Below, piece after piece: positions 15,001 to 26,320 of a stretch of DNA of 64,000 bases. A program made the position numbers and the translations under genes. The stretch spans positions 34,119,602-34,183,601 of the forward strand of contig CM060464.1 in NCBI GenBank assembly GCA_030544235.1. Direction: 5' to 3'. The DNA comes from Lepturacanthus savala. Lineage: Eukaryota > Chordata > Actinopteri > Scombriformes > Trichiuridae. The notes beneath the pieces are model-generated. The model was not told the origin of the DNA, searched no databases, and saw nothing but the letters and a program-made list of their open reading frames with translations. Position 1 is the stretch's first letter. Each line of letters starts with the position of its first letter.

Positions 15001-16650
15001 TCTCTCGGTCTGAAGAGCACAAAAAGACAAAAAGCTATGTAGGCCTAAATCAATACAATATTTTTATAAACAATCTTATTTACCTTTTACTTTATGTGAA
15101 ATGGTATAGTTTTGGATCAGAAATTCACCTGGAAAACCTATTGTTTTCATGTGGTTTGTGTTTTAAACTTTTTATTGCTCCATATGCATTCTCTCGGTCT
15201 GAAGAGCACAAAAAGACAAAAAGCTATGTAGGCCTAAATCAGTACAATATTTCTATAGAAAATCTTATTTACCTTTTACTTTATGCGAAATGGTATAGTT
15301 TTGGATCAGAAATTCACCTGGAAAAGCTATTGTTTTCATCTGGTTTGTGTTTTAAAGTTTTTATTGCTCCATTTGCATTCTCTCGGTCTGAAGAGCACAA
15401 AAAAGACAAAATGCTATGTAGGCCTAAATCAGTACAATATTTTTACAGAAAACCTCATTTACCATTTACTATATGTGAAATGGTATAGTTTTGGATCAGA
15501 AATTCACCTGGAAAAGCTATTGTTTTCATGTGGTTTGTGTTTTAAAGTTTTTATTGCTCCATATGCATTCTCTCGGTCTGAAGAGCACAAAAAGACAAAA
15601 TGCTATGTAGACCTAAATCAGTACAATATTTTTATAGAAAATCTTATTTACCTTTTACTTTATGTGAAATGGTATTGTTTTGGATCAGAAATTCACCTGG
15701 AAAAGCTATTGTTTTCATGTGGTTTGTGTTTTAAAGTTTTTATTGCTCCATATGCATTCTCTCGGTCTGAAGAGCACAAAATGACAAAAAGCTATGTAGG
15801 CCTAAATCAGTACAATATTTTTATAGAAAATCTTATTTACCTTTTACTTTATGTGAAATGGTATAGTTTTGGATCAGAAATTCACCTGGAAAAGCTATTG
15901 TTTTCATGTGGTTTGTGTTTTAAAGTTTTTATTGCTCCATTTGCATTCTCTCGGTCTGAAGAGCACAAAAAGACAAAATGCTATGTAGGCCTAAATCAGT
16001 ACAATATTTTTACAGAAAACCTCATTTACCATTTACTATATGTGAAATGGTATAGTTTTGGATCAGAAATTCACCTGGAAAAGCTATTGTTTTCATGTGG
16101 TTTGTGTTTTAAAGTTTTTATTGCTCCATTTGCATTCTCTCGGTCTGAAGAGCACAAAAAGACAAAATGCTATGTAGGCCTAAATCAGTACAATATTTTT
16201 ACAGAAAATCTTATTTACCTTTTACTTTATGTGAAATGGTATAGTTTTGGATCAGAAATTCACCAGGAAAAGCTATTGTTTTCATGTGGTTTGTGTTTTA
16301 AAGTTTTTATTGCTCCATATGCATTCTCTCGGTCTGAAGAGCACAAAAAGACAAAAAGCTATGTAGGCCTAAATCAGTACAATATTTTTATAGAAAATCT
16401 TATTTACCTTTTACTTTATGTGAAATGGTATAGTTTTGGATCAGAAATTCACCTGGGAAAGCTATTGTTTTCATGTGGTTCATGTTTTAAAGTTTTTATG
16501 GCTCCAGAATCTTTCTCTCAGTCTGAAGAGCACAATAAGATAGAAAGCTGTCGGCTTGTCGGCCTAATCAGTGCAATATTTTTTACAGAAAATCTTATTT
16601 ACCTTTCATTTTATGTGCAATGGTATAGTTTTGGATTAGAAATTCACCTG
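1..16650 (+). repeat. 189-bp tandem satellite array (about 88 monomers)
   Basis: Head-to-tail monomers of 189 bp fill the first 16.6 kb and continue past the left edge. Variable positions define classes: ccatatgc or ccatttgc, gtaggcc or gtagacc, aatcag or aataag, tgctat or agctat. Because 189 is a multiple of three, one frame stays open over long stretches and reads as a 63-residue repeat. I do not call it a gene: most variable sites change the residue, single-base insertions (attttttata near 2,013, 6,172, 8,064, 8,823, 9,580, 11,657, 13,171 and 14,490; gtttttaag near 7,220, 7,598 and 8,355) break the frame, and there is no defined start. Higher-order structure is clear: a segment of at least 0.8 kb recurs 3,592 bp apart (from about 1 and 3,593), and units recur every 757 or 1,513 bp between 7.7 and 14.6 kb. 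The last two monomers (16,450-16,650) are strongly diverged, as expected at an array edge. Confidence 0.97.
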
Positions 16651-17050
16651 GGAAAGTCCGATATCGTTTTCCAGACATCCAGAATCCAGACATCTATAGA
16701 AACAAAGTGAAATTCTTTTGGCATAAAGGTCACCACTGGGGTTATTACAGGAACGGCACAAAGGCGACAGAAGGCCACATGAATTTAAATCATTTCATCA
16801 AGAAGCCATGGGAAGGTCTTGTTCAATCTCAAATATAAGGCTTTACATACACCAGTGGGTACAAGGAAGAACAACTGTGTCAACAACAGTGGTCAAACGC
16901 ACTCTAGTGCCTGAAATGCCTATACTAACGTTAAATTAAGTTAAAATGTATTGTGAGTATGTAATGATGTTGTTGTTGAAATCAATGTCTGTAATGATGA
17001 GAAGTAAAGTTAAAGAAAAACTAGACAATTCACGCAACTCCTTGCTGGAG
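16651..17050 (+). pseudogene. Decayed fragment of a retroviral LTR-encoded ORF and following U3
   Basis: Translated in the right frame, 16,680-16,900 reads NPDIY.NK...FWHKGHH and then a KKP.EG segment. This parallels residues about 143-210 of the 344-residue ORF in the provirus LTR at 48,079-49,113, which has NPDIYGNK and FWHRGHHRGY. Downstream the match continues into DNA resembling LTR positions about 47,960-48,080. Stops and frameshifts interrupt it. It is joined directly to the last satellite monomer at about 16,650, and a nearly identical block lies inverted at 43,594-43,985. What I see is the shared motif order; that this is an older member of the same retroviral lineage is inference. 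Confidence 0.75.
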
Positions 17051-19735
17051 TTTTATAATGGTCGTGATACCTTGGATGGGATGCTGGGGTCCTCTTTATT
17101 AATACTACAAAGTTTGATGGTTGTGGGGACTTTAGATCCAAAGTTATTGATGAAAAACTATTGACCAATCAGCTTTCATGCCTTTCAGAGAAATCAGCTC
17201 AGCCACGAAGCTGTGGTGTTTCCATGGTGATGATGACGACCTCTCTGACACAGACCAACTGCTTCTAACTCAAAAATTCTGAATATTATATTATATATAT
17301 ATATATATTTTCCCAACATCATCACTGAGGAGGGTATTCTTATGAGATGCCATGTCTTTGATATGTAGCTATATACCTCCTTAATACATTATTTTATTTA
17401 AAATAATTTATTCATGTATTTATGTCAGTTGCATAAAATATCTATATGTAATGTATTAATATCCATGTATAACATACTTAACCTAAAACCTTCACAGTAC
17501 ATCTATGTATGTTATTAAAATCCTCAGACATTAGATTCTAGATTCAAAGTTCACTTTATTGTCATTTCACTCCACATTTACATTCAGTCTGAAATTAAAT
17601 TGCTTCTCATCATTGACATTACATAAAAAATGGTGATTAAATGATTACTAAAAAATTCTATCTATAAAAAAAATATATTTTCAATCACATATTTAAAAAC
17701 AGTATTTCACAGCATTAATAACCAAATAATTTCAGAGGTTCAGTAAAAAGTGCTTCAATGTCTCCAATCCAGTGCTGTTTAAAGTAGTTCAGACATGTCC
17801 TTAAATCAGTTCAAACCATGTCCTTGGTTGTTGTCCGCAATATGGGGGGGGGGGGTTTGGGGGGTTCAGGGTATCAGTGAGTGTGTGTGGGGGGGGATTC
17901 AGTCCACTTGAAGCCCTACAGCTTGTAAAACCTGTTGATCATAGTGAAGGGTGGAGTGGGTCTTTGATTGGAGGTAGCTGTGTGAATGCATTGCTGTTGG
18001 TAGAGCGCCATCAGGATGAGACAGGAACAGCAACGGTTCTGTAGGCAGTCTTCATCAGTCCTAATTGGCTGTTTTTGTTGTCCATGGAAACTACAGCTCC
18101 TGAACCAGGAAGTGATGTTGTAGGTCAGGATGCTGTCAGTGGAGCCGCTGTAGAAGGTGGTAAAGTGAGCAGACCAGTTACTATCAATGACCATTAAAAT
18201 TCTTTAGTGATATTACAGTGTAGATGCATTAACTGGAAAAACACAACAACCAAGCAGATTATAAAATGACTAATAAGTCTTGCTTGTTCTCTACTCCTAT
18301 TCCATGTTTCTCCACAGTAAGTCAACGTGGTCATTGTTAGAATGATGCATATAAGTTATCCCATATTTACTCATTTCCATTCTTTTATTCTTTGTTCTGC
18401 ATAACATGACAGTATAAGTTTGTGTGTGTATCTTCCAGGTGGACAATGGAGATGTTGCAGCTGTTGACTTGACCAAGATCTGAACTTCCTTCCAACTGTT
18501 CAATGATTTTACCAGGTTCCTGTCGTAATGACAAGAATACCTACCTAACTTTAGCTGACCTGTTTACATTCTAGAGAAAGGAAAACAAAACCTTGTATTA
18601 GTTAGACATTTACGACAGTTTATGTTGTTGCTGGCCATTCCCCCTCCCCTTAGAAGCAACAACATCATGTAACTAGGGACCACCCTAAGGAAATAAAAAG
18701 AGGGTTCTGGCAGAGATATGGTTAGAGCGGGTTGGAGACTGCAACTGAGCATCTCTCTGTCCATTCTCCTCACCAGTATGAAATCTTAATATCTTCTCTT
18801 CTCCTGTGTGTGTTTTTAAATGTTTTAGGTTGTTTGAACCTGGACAGTCATCAGCTGGATTTGGCACACCATGAACTTGTCAGCAGCACTTAAAGACAAA
18901 ATAAATAAAACATTTAGTGTTAATGTTTGCAGGTATGACAGTATTTGGTGATAGACAATCTGAAATGAGTCTTACTTTCGGCAGGATGAGATTCCTGTAG
19001 AGGCTCATGTGGGCGTGACTTGTAAGTTGTACTTTAATCCTTCTTCAAGCAGACAGGTTATATTGAGCAGTCATCTCACAGGAATTGGAGAGTCAGGGAG
19101 AGTCAGGGAGAAAAAAAAACAAACCAACATCAGGTTAAAACTATCAACATCGTCATTTAATGAAGAATCATCAGTGCAATGACCATCAAATATTTTACTC
19201 ACCTTGTTTCTGTATGTGTGGAACTTCCAACCTCAGCCAACATCACATGTTACCAGGCTGTAGGGCTATTTACCCTTAGCTGGGACAGTGGTTGACGGAC
19301 ACCAGGACTTGTCCACAGTGGTGGTCCTGGATGCCGCGTCTCTGGGGCCCACTGCTGCTCCAAGATCCCCATACAGTTCAGCTTGGGACCGTGAGGTACC
19401 CAGTTTCCGTGCATGGCCCCGGGGAGGCACTGTAGGAGTCTTGGTAGTGGAGAGGCTATATACTGGCTTTCACCCTCCGTTAAGAAGGCTAACCAGCAGC
19501 AGTAGGTGTAACATGCAGGATCGCAGGGTTACTGCACGAGACGCTTCACACATACACTGTGTTAGCACACAACACTGTGTACAAACACCCACACACACAC
19601 GGGACAAACATTTAACAAGACAAAGTGGCATTTGTTGTATTGGCCAAGTTAAACATGATCATGCAGCGTTACTTTTAGCTGCTAAATTAATAATAGCAGT
19701 TGTAAATCAGATTAGTCAATTTGCAATTATATTAA
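17051..19735. other. Unclassified AT-rich and low-complexity DNA
   Basis: No coding region can be supported. Visible are a TA run (about 17,281-17,310), a segment resembling dispersed fish repeats around 17,545-17,620, G-runs at 17,846-17,857 and 17,889-17,897, and a short duplicated gagtcaggga at about 19,089-19,111. Short open frames on both strands show no recognisable motifs or splice structure. A minus-strand frame at 17,916-18,194 is cysteine-containing, but I could not assign it. Confidence 0.5.
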
Positions 19736-19860
19736 CATTACAGTCATCAGATCACTCTCAAGTTCTTCTGTTAGCTTAACATTAAACTACTTAACTGAAC
19801 ATTGAAGTACTTAAGTGAACATTAAACTAAGCACTTAACTGAACACCGAACTGCACAGTG
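19736..19860 (+). repeat. Short degenerate tandem repeat
   Basis: Units of roughly 20-25 bp built on acattaaactacttaactga are repeated with substitutions. The block sits just beyond the truncated downstream end of the minus-strand Helitron relic. Confidence 0.5.
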
Positions 19861-19949
19861 ACGACTTTCAAAGTCTCAAGGGGACAACCAAAACTATATA
19901 AAATGCATCAATATGTAGCTGCAGTATTTGGCAAATGCAGACAGACATG

Positions 19950-20870
19950 CGGCACAGGACAAACAAATGGGTGGGGTGGTGGAGAGAGGGATACAGAGAG
20001 CGTACCCGTGCTCTGTTTCTATCTGCACCACAAGAGGAGTTGCAAAAGGAAAAAGACCAGTACTGCCAAACACCAACTTGATTGGGACCTGTCGCCGAAC
20101 CGCTACCCTCTTGCTCATGGGTTCCTTGACTCGTGCAATGTAAACCAGCATGTCCGGCGGCCCGAGAACCTTTTTCCGAAACTTTTGATGAGCCTCTGGA
20201 TTGTTCAATTCCAGTCCGATCAGCTTCACAGTTTCGGGTAGGTCCATATACATGCACAGGTGATTGTGCCGAAAGCGCCGCTGACGAGGCCATCCTCGAT
20301 GTCGACGTTCCTCGTCACCATGACACGCGCGCCGACTTTGATGTTGTCCGGCAGATCCCTCCTGTTGCCCTTGAAGCCCCAGGGGATCCTTCCGATAATC
20401 CTCCACAGGAATGTTGACGACAGTCAACCCAAGGGCTGCAACGGTGGTTGCGTCGTGGGCGTCCACCTCCTTGTTTGTCGCAAAGATGTGAAGGGCATCC
20501 ACCGGACGATGTTGGCCATCGACGACACACTGCTCGAGCGGAGCTTTGTCGTTGACGGAAAGTGGTTCGTTCTTCTGCTTTGTGCGCAGTCTGTTCAACA
20601 GCTCAGCAAAAGACCGGTCGTCCTTTTGCCACATGATTTCCGTCAAGGTGACCATCTGGAAAGAACTCCAGAGGTCAAGGAAATGATCCTCACGCACACA
20701 GAGCGGCTTGGCCCTGCCAAGGGGCGGCAGCTAGTAGAAGTCCCCAACCGTCAAGACCGACATGCCTCCAAAGGGCCTCTTGTTGCCTTTGATTTGTTGC
20801 AACCGCCAGTGCACAGGCAAAGAGGTCCTTGGAAATCATAGAGATCTCGTCAATGATCAAGATTTAACTT
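19950..20870 (-). pseudogene. Helitron PIF1-like helicase fragment
   Basis: The minus strand reads helicase blocks in family order: DEISMISKDLF (Walker B-like, around 20,850), GGMSVLTVGDFYQLPPLGR, then LWSSFQMVTLTEIMWQKDD, HIFATNKEVD, and in another frame LPDNIKVGARVMVTRNVDI and FGTIT. This order and wording are typical of the helicase half of animal Helitron Rep/Hel proteins, which drive rolling-circle transposition. At least two frameshifts fall near 20,390 and 20,270. The C-terminal part (after about 20,060) is replaced by unrelated sequence, and no Walker A block or HUH Rep domain is visible upstream. The element is therefore dead and internally deleted. A host PIF1 helicase is unlikely given the Helitron-specific wording and the neighbouring repeat-rich N-terminal part. 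Confidence 0.85.
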
Positions 20871-20879
20871 CGTCCAACG

Positions 20880-21651
20880 CGCTGCCGGAAAGCAAGGTCT
20901 GTGCTTTACCGCGTCTGGATGTAAGACTTCTGATGCTGCTGGAAAGCAGGGTTGTTTCTGTACTGGTTGCGGATGTAAGATTTCATTGCAGATTTCTGCC
21001 GTTGCCGGGAAGCAAGGTCAGTCTTGTACCGCATTTGAATGTGTGATTTCTGCCGCTCCCGGAAAGCAAGATTGGTGCTGTACTGCTCCCGAACGCAAGA
21101 CTTCATTGAAGATTTATGACGCGGTTGGAATACAGGGTCAGTGTTCTACCGCTTCATTAAGTAAGTCCTCTTTTTGTGCCGATGCTGAATATAGCTTGCC
21201 CTCATTGCCTGTAACTTCTTCTCCTGAAATTCTGATCTACTGGCATATTGCAGTTTTTCAGACTGACGTCTGCCAGTGGTTCTCTTTTCACCAGAAGGCA
21301 GACGTTTGCTGATCGCACTTGCTCGACGTGCAGTTTTCCTGCATCTGCTCGAGCCAACTCTTGAAACGTACTGCTTTGTTTTCTCACACAACTACACCAA
21401 CGCTGGTGTAGTTGGTTGGACGCTGGGTCTGGCACAGCATCTGGAGTGAGAACCGTGTCAGCTTCACATTCTGAGGTGTTTCCTTCAAGAAAAACTGTAC
21501 GTTGGAAGACCTCCTGACCACAGCTTTGGTCCAATGCAGCATCTGGAATGATAATCAAATCGTCTCCCAGTTCAAGGGTGTCACCATCTAGAAGAAACGC
21601 ACTTGGTTCGGTTTCAGCTTCTGACAAGACTGCAACTGCAACTTCAAACAT
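20880..21651 (-). pseudogene. Helitron N-terminal repeat region, degenerate
   Basis: On the minus strand 21,106-20,880 encodes four or five imperfect repeats of about 20 residues of the type KS.IR.QY..N.AFR.RQ. One (20,880-20,900) is interrupted by a stop. Upstream (21,651-21,202) is an acidic frame of 149 codons that shifts frame into the repeats. Basic YREKQ-like repeats of this kind precede the Rep domain in fish Helitron proteins, by my recollection of that family. The repeats abut the helicase fragment at about 20,870 with no Rep domain between, which indicates an internal deletion. Orientation agrees with the helicase. Confidence 0.65.
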
Positions 21652-21714
21652 GTTCTGAAATCAATCATGGAATTATCTAGTCATAATACGTCAAAGTAAC
21701 TTACATTGCTGCAG

Positions 21715-22570
21715 GCAGCCCGGGCGGTGGTCACCAGCCTCTAGAAGTCCGTAGCTGAATCTGAAAGAGAAACTCTACGGTCCAGGTTATTACCGGGGGC
21801 CAACACAATGACTGCCTCGGGAGTGCGAGGCAGAGATAAATTTCATACCTCGACCTCTACGGCGCTAGCCTTGGCTCCAGGGATGGAGAGGAGACCAAAG
21901 GAGATCCACCCCGGCATGGCCACGATTCCCTCCACGATTGAACGCAGATGGGAATTGCCAACCGTGAGGACAAACTGCAAAAGAAAAGAATTGTTTAAGA
22001 TGTGCAAATCCTCTAAAGTTAGTCTGACATTAATTAGTCTCCAAAAACTGGGACCAAGCCGTACCTTGTCTGTTGACGGCGGAGGAACCATGACCCTCTT
22101 GGTGTGCTTGGTGTAGTAGGACCTGGGCCAGGTCACCGGACGGTGACGCCTGCCACAACCCCGACCTGTAGAAATACAACAAAGGAGATCAAAGTCTGGA
22201 ACATTTTACATGAAAAAAGCCCAGATAACTGTTTACTGATGACTCACGAACCAACACGTTATAAACACATTAAAGTAAAAAGAGTGGGTCACGTAACAGG
22301 CCAGAAGCCAGGGACAGGGAGGAGGAGGTCCGACCTGGGGGACACCTGCCGAGCAGCAGGGACTAACAGGCAGGGCATCTGATGAATGCAAACAGCAATG
22401 ACAACAGTCAAGATTCACTCATTGGAGGATGATTCATTAGAAATGATAACCAACCAACCAACCAAATAACCAACCAGAGGGAGACTTACCTTTGCAGTTG
22501 GGGACTCTGTGGCGATGGTCCTCAGGGTCCAGACTCCAGGGGGTGGGGGCGGGGTCACAGGCGGGGTCAT
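21715..22570 (-). pseudogene. Multi-exon SGNH-hydrolase-like gene relic
   Basis: Three exons with good splice signals are visible on the minus strand: 22,570-22,490 (TTTCAG before, GTAAGT after), 22,165-22,065 (TTTCTACAG before, GTACGG after) and 21,974 downward (TTCTTTTCTTTTGCAG before). The second reads a basic segment, R.RP.TWPRSYYTKHTKR. The third begins FVLTVGNSHLRSIVEG and continues in frame past a TGA near 21,847 to LPRTPEAVIVLAPGNNLD and a TAG near 21,740. VGNSHLRS followed by APGNNL resembles block I and a later block of SGNH/GDSL hydrolases; similar proteins occur in many copies in fish genomes, as I recall. The two stops make this a pseudogene. Whether it belonged to the adjoining Helitron or was captured by it is open. 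Confidence 0.6.
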
Positions 22571-23184
22571 CTGAAATCAAGAAAACAATAGCCAGGCTTT
22601 AAGAGCTTCAATGTTGTTGCAAAGATCAGTATTGTAGAGGCAGACTGTCAGAGGACTGGATGATGATGCTGGTTTTGATGTGTAAATGGTGACATGGTTT
22701 TGAGAAGACGTGGGATGTGGATGGTGCAGTTACCTCCTGGAACCGAGGGTCCAGCGGCCTCCAGCGCAGCGTCCGGGCCCGGGAGCGCTTCCCCTTCCCC
22801 AAGTTCCAAATAAAGTTAGTAAATGTGGTGAAAATGGTAGAGATGTATGGAATGATTGTTCTTGTGTGACAGGTGTGTGGGTGTGTGTAAATGCAGGTAT
22901 GTGTGTGTGAAACCTGAGGCGGAGCTGCAGGAGAGAAGAGGACCACCACAAATGTTATTACTGATTATATTAACTACATTGACTCACATTAACATTTAGT
23001 TTACTGATATAATTTAACTACAGCAACTCACAACAGTAAGAACACAATCTATCAAACAAATCAGTTAATGACATTATGATCACATTAACATGTTAACACA
23101 CATCAGTTAAAGACATCAAAATCACATGACTATGTTCAACTACACACACACACCCCAGTTAAATACAATCAAATCACATGACTA
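22571..23184. other. Unclassified segment ending in a tandem host repeat
   Basis: A possible minus-strand exon (about 22,805-22,733) encodes a basic stretch before a GTAACT donor and could be an earlier exon of the SGNH-like relic. From about 22,955 the DNA is a loose repeat built of attaactcacatta-type units with a short CA run. The words cacatgactatgttcaa near 23,122 recur, interrupted by the insertion, at the 23,184/39,320 junction. They show what the empty site looked like. Confidence 0.5.
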
Positions 23185-23810
23185 CACAGCAAAATCTGCA
23201 GTGTTGTTTTTTCAGTGTAAATAATTTTGAGTTGGTGGGTGTTGATTTTGGTGTTATTTTAACACTTTTAGTGATAAAAAAGCTCTGCGGGCAGTGTTAA
23301 TCAAGCAAGTGACATGTTAGCACCTGTGACTGAGTTACATTCACTCCTGGCTGTGTTGATGTAAATATCCGGACCATTAACCAAAACGAAGAAGAAGACA
23401 ATATCCGGTTCGCGGGCATTTCTACCTCACAACGGTTGGAAGCGGGAGAAATAGGAGGAGACATCAGCCTAGACTGTGTAATCTACAGTTTAAATAAGGT
23501 AAGAACTGGATATATTACCTTCTACATGATTGTAATGACATGTGTGTGATGCGACTCTGTTGTGAGATGTGAATTACATCATCTCCTACACCTTGCAAGC
23601 TTCACTGTTTGTAGCTTGCAAGGTAATAACATTCGGAATCGCTACCTCGAGGTGGTTGCTTGCAGTAAAACAAACTTGTTGAGAGTAATTTTTCCAGCCA
23701 AATATTGAGTATCTGAAAGAAATGTGATAACGGGGTTTCCCCATGAATTAGATGTATCCTGGTGCTCATTGGTGGAGGTGAGCGAATACGGTAAGGTGAC
23801 ACGTTAGATG

Positions 23811-23912
23811 GGGATCTGGCTATTGCCAGTGTTGCGTTTGGGAGGATCCGGCTAATGTCGGTGTTGCGTTCGGGAGGATCTGGCTAGTATCAGTGTTGCG
23901 TTCGGGAGGACC
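23811..23912 (+). repeat. 32-bp tandem repeat, three copies
   Basis: Three units of ggatc(t/c)ggcta...gtgttgcgtt(c/t)ggga lie in direct order near the 5' end of the large transposon, upstream of its first recognisable exon. Function unknown; position near the presumed promoter makes a regulatory role possible but unproven. Confidence 0.75.
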
Positions 23913-25311
23913 TTCAATCCTGCAAATAAAAGAAACAGAGCTGCAAATAAAAGAAAACTACACAACGGAAGTGTGTGTGGGACTATTGGGACTAGTGGGA
24001 TTATTGGCAGTGCACCTGTAGTTATTCAGAATACGAAAAAAACGAAGAAAAGGTTATGATAAGAAAAGGTTACGATATGATCATTATGGCCGGCGAGGAT
24101 GATTGATGAAGAAGACTGGAGTTTCCGCGCATGTGCGGGTTGTTGTTATTCTCCCTGTGACTGAGAGGGATGTATGTTCACTTGCTCAGCTTCCGCTGCA
24201 CATAGAGATCAATGTAATCCATCTAGTTAAGAGGATGGTTTATATTGTTTTCAATAGTTTTTTTTGACTGTTGCTCAAGGTAAAGTACCAAAATACCAAG
24301 AAGTACATCCGATTAATGTCAGGATTCACCTTTGTGGATTTTCTTGCTCAAGGTGAGTAGCCATCTCATAGTTGCCCTCATAACAATACACAAGGACCGA
24401 TGTTTTTGGGATGACTATATTTTATGTTAAATTTGGGTATCTATCTGCCCTCCAAAACATTTTGCATATACACACTTGTGTTCGTAATGATGGAAATTCA
24501 ACATTCCCATGCTGTGGTGTTGTTCAAATCAAAACATGTAACTTCAGAAGTTAAAATCACCATGTCTTTTTAAAATCTGTTTTAATAAACGTGTTCTCTC
24601 TACAGTCAGAAACAAGCTTGGGCTTCCTGATGCTATGGAACTGGATGCTTTTGATGAAACAGACAAACTAATTGAGGAAGACATTTTTTCTGAACTGATA
24701 GAGGCCAGTCCAGATTAATGCCTTACAGTACGTGAGAGAATCCCTGATGCAGATGGTTACATTTCTCCGTTATCCCTGAACTGTGTAGAAACAAAAACAA
24801 AAAACAACCATATCCCAATCAGTTAAAAGCTGGGAGTAACAATTGGCCAAATATGGAAAAAAACAAAAACCGTGATTTCTACAGGTGTATGATTGGTGTA
24901 AGCCTTTATAATTGGCGTTCTTTAAACTGTATGTTTGAAAAATTAGTTTTTTGTAACCTCATTCTGATCTCTTGAAATATATTATCCACCCAGCTCAGAC
25001 CCTTGAGGAAAACCTCTTTCTTGAGATACAGATTGCTCCTGATCCAAGTGCCACAATACAAGACAGCAATTCAGGGGAAGGCGAGTCTCATTGTAATATC
25101 ATTTGTAATGCTGTTTCCCAATTATCAGTTTAGATCTCATGTCTCTGCCTCTACTCATCATCTCTGTCTCTACTTTAATATGATTTTCAAAAAATATGTT
25201 AAGAGAATGCTCTGTATAATTGCAAAAACAGTTTGAAAATGTGGGATCAGGTGTGATTTTGGCTGTGGTAGCTGGATCCTCAGGTTTATCAGGAGCTCCT
25301 GCACTCTGAAT

Positions 25312-26320
25312 TAGGCTTGTCCCGATCCAATATCGGCATCGGATCAGCCACCGATATTGGCAGAAATATGCGTATCGGTATCGGCACGGCGGCACGGGAA
25401 AAAATCCGATCCGTTAAAAAAAAAGTCAGGGTTTTCCAGCACACCTATTCAGATAATCCATTCCAGTTTTTTGCTGTGGTTTCGCTAAAATCCGGTCCGC
25501 ATTTTCCAGCACACCAGCATTAGCGTCTCCCCACATTTGTTTAGCTCGGCTCGCCTCGCGTTGCATAGCAACCAGAGACGCGCTCAGACTTGTCGCTCCG
25601 TGGCAAACGGCACAGACAGACACCGAAAGAGCGTAGATTACACTGAAACAAGCACACTGGAATTGTTCCAGCACTCGGATAATGTAACTAATGTGACTTT
25701 AGTATGTTGTTTTCTTTAACATGGGATGTTGACTTCTTCTCCTTTTTTAACGGAACGCATCTCCGCAAATCTGAGCGCGACTCCGGTGACTTGACTCGAC
25801 TGTGTGTCACCTGATGCAGGAATAACAACGCACCAAAAAAAAAAAAAAAAAAAAGTGTTAAACCAGCATGTCTAAACAGAGAGAAGATGTATAACAGGAT
25901 GTTGAATATCCATTCAATGTGGCAAAAAAAACGTTTATTTAGACGTCTTTATTCTGAAAATCCCACTTTGAAAAAACTTTATTTAAAACACTCCAGACCG
26001 CCATTACATTTTTTAGCTTGCACACCCCCGAGTGCTCGGACTGCAGTCAGGGCAAACAGTTGAAGGCAGTGTGTAGATAGAGATGGAGCAAAAAGTGTGG
26101 AGGAGATTGGGGAGTAGAGGGCATTTTTGTTTTTAAATAGTTAATATTATTTGCACTGGTTTTTAAAGCCTTAAGTTTACACATGCTCAAGAGCAGAGTA
26201 CTGATGCTGAGTTAATAGACTATTTCGGTATCGGCCACCAGTATCGGTATCGGCTCGGATGGGCAAATACAATAACGGTATCGGATCGGAAGTGCAAAAA
26301 GCTGGATCGGGACATCCCTA
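25312..26320. mobile_element. Non-autonomous hAT element with 8-bp target duplication
   Basis: Terminal inverted repeats TAGGCTTGTCCCGATCCA (left) and TGGATCGGGACATCCCTA (right) are flanked by the 8-bp duplication ctctgaat at 25,304-25,311 and 26,321-26,328. Subterminal tatcggcatcgg/atcggtatcggc words are typical of a common fish hAT group. No transposase frame is present. A central segment, about 25,540-25,690, recurs inverted inside the second hAT at 35.70-35.86 kb. Confidence 0.92.

Noticed and set aside
1..16650. CRISPR-like array of regular repeats
   Set aside because: Monomers are contiguous, with no unique spacers, and the context is eukaryotic.
13..16710. Long open frames of up to 685 codons across the satellite as a repeat-protein gene
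   Set aside because: The frame is open only because 189 is divisible by three. Variants are mostly non-synonymous, frameshifting variants are common, and there is no start, signal peptide or flanking gene structure.
19288..19779. 163-codon plus-strand frame
   Set aside because: There is no recognisable domain, it runs into a short tandem repeat, and it has no splice or promoter support.
23602..23802. Minus-strand 66-codon frame near the left end of the large transposon
   Set aside because: It is short, lacks motifs, and runs opposite to the element's genes.
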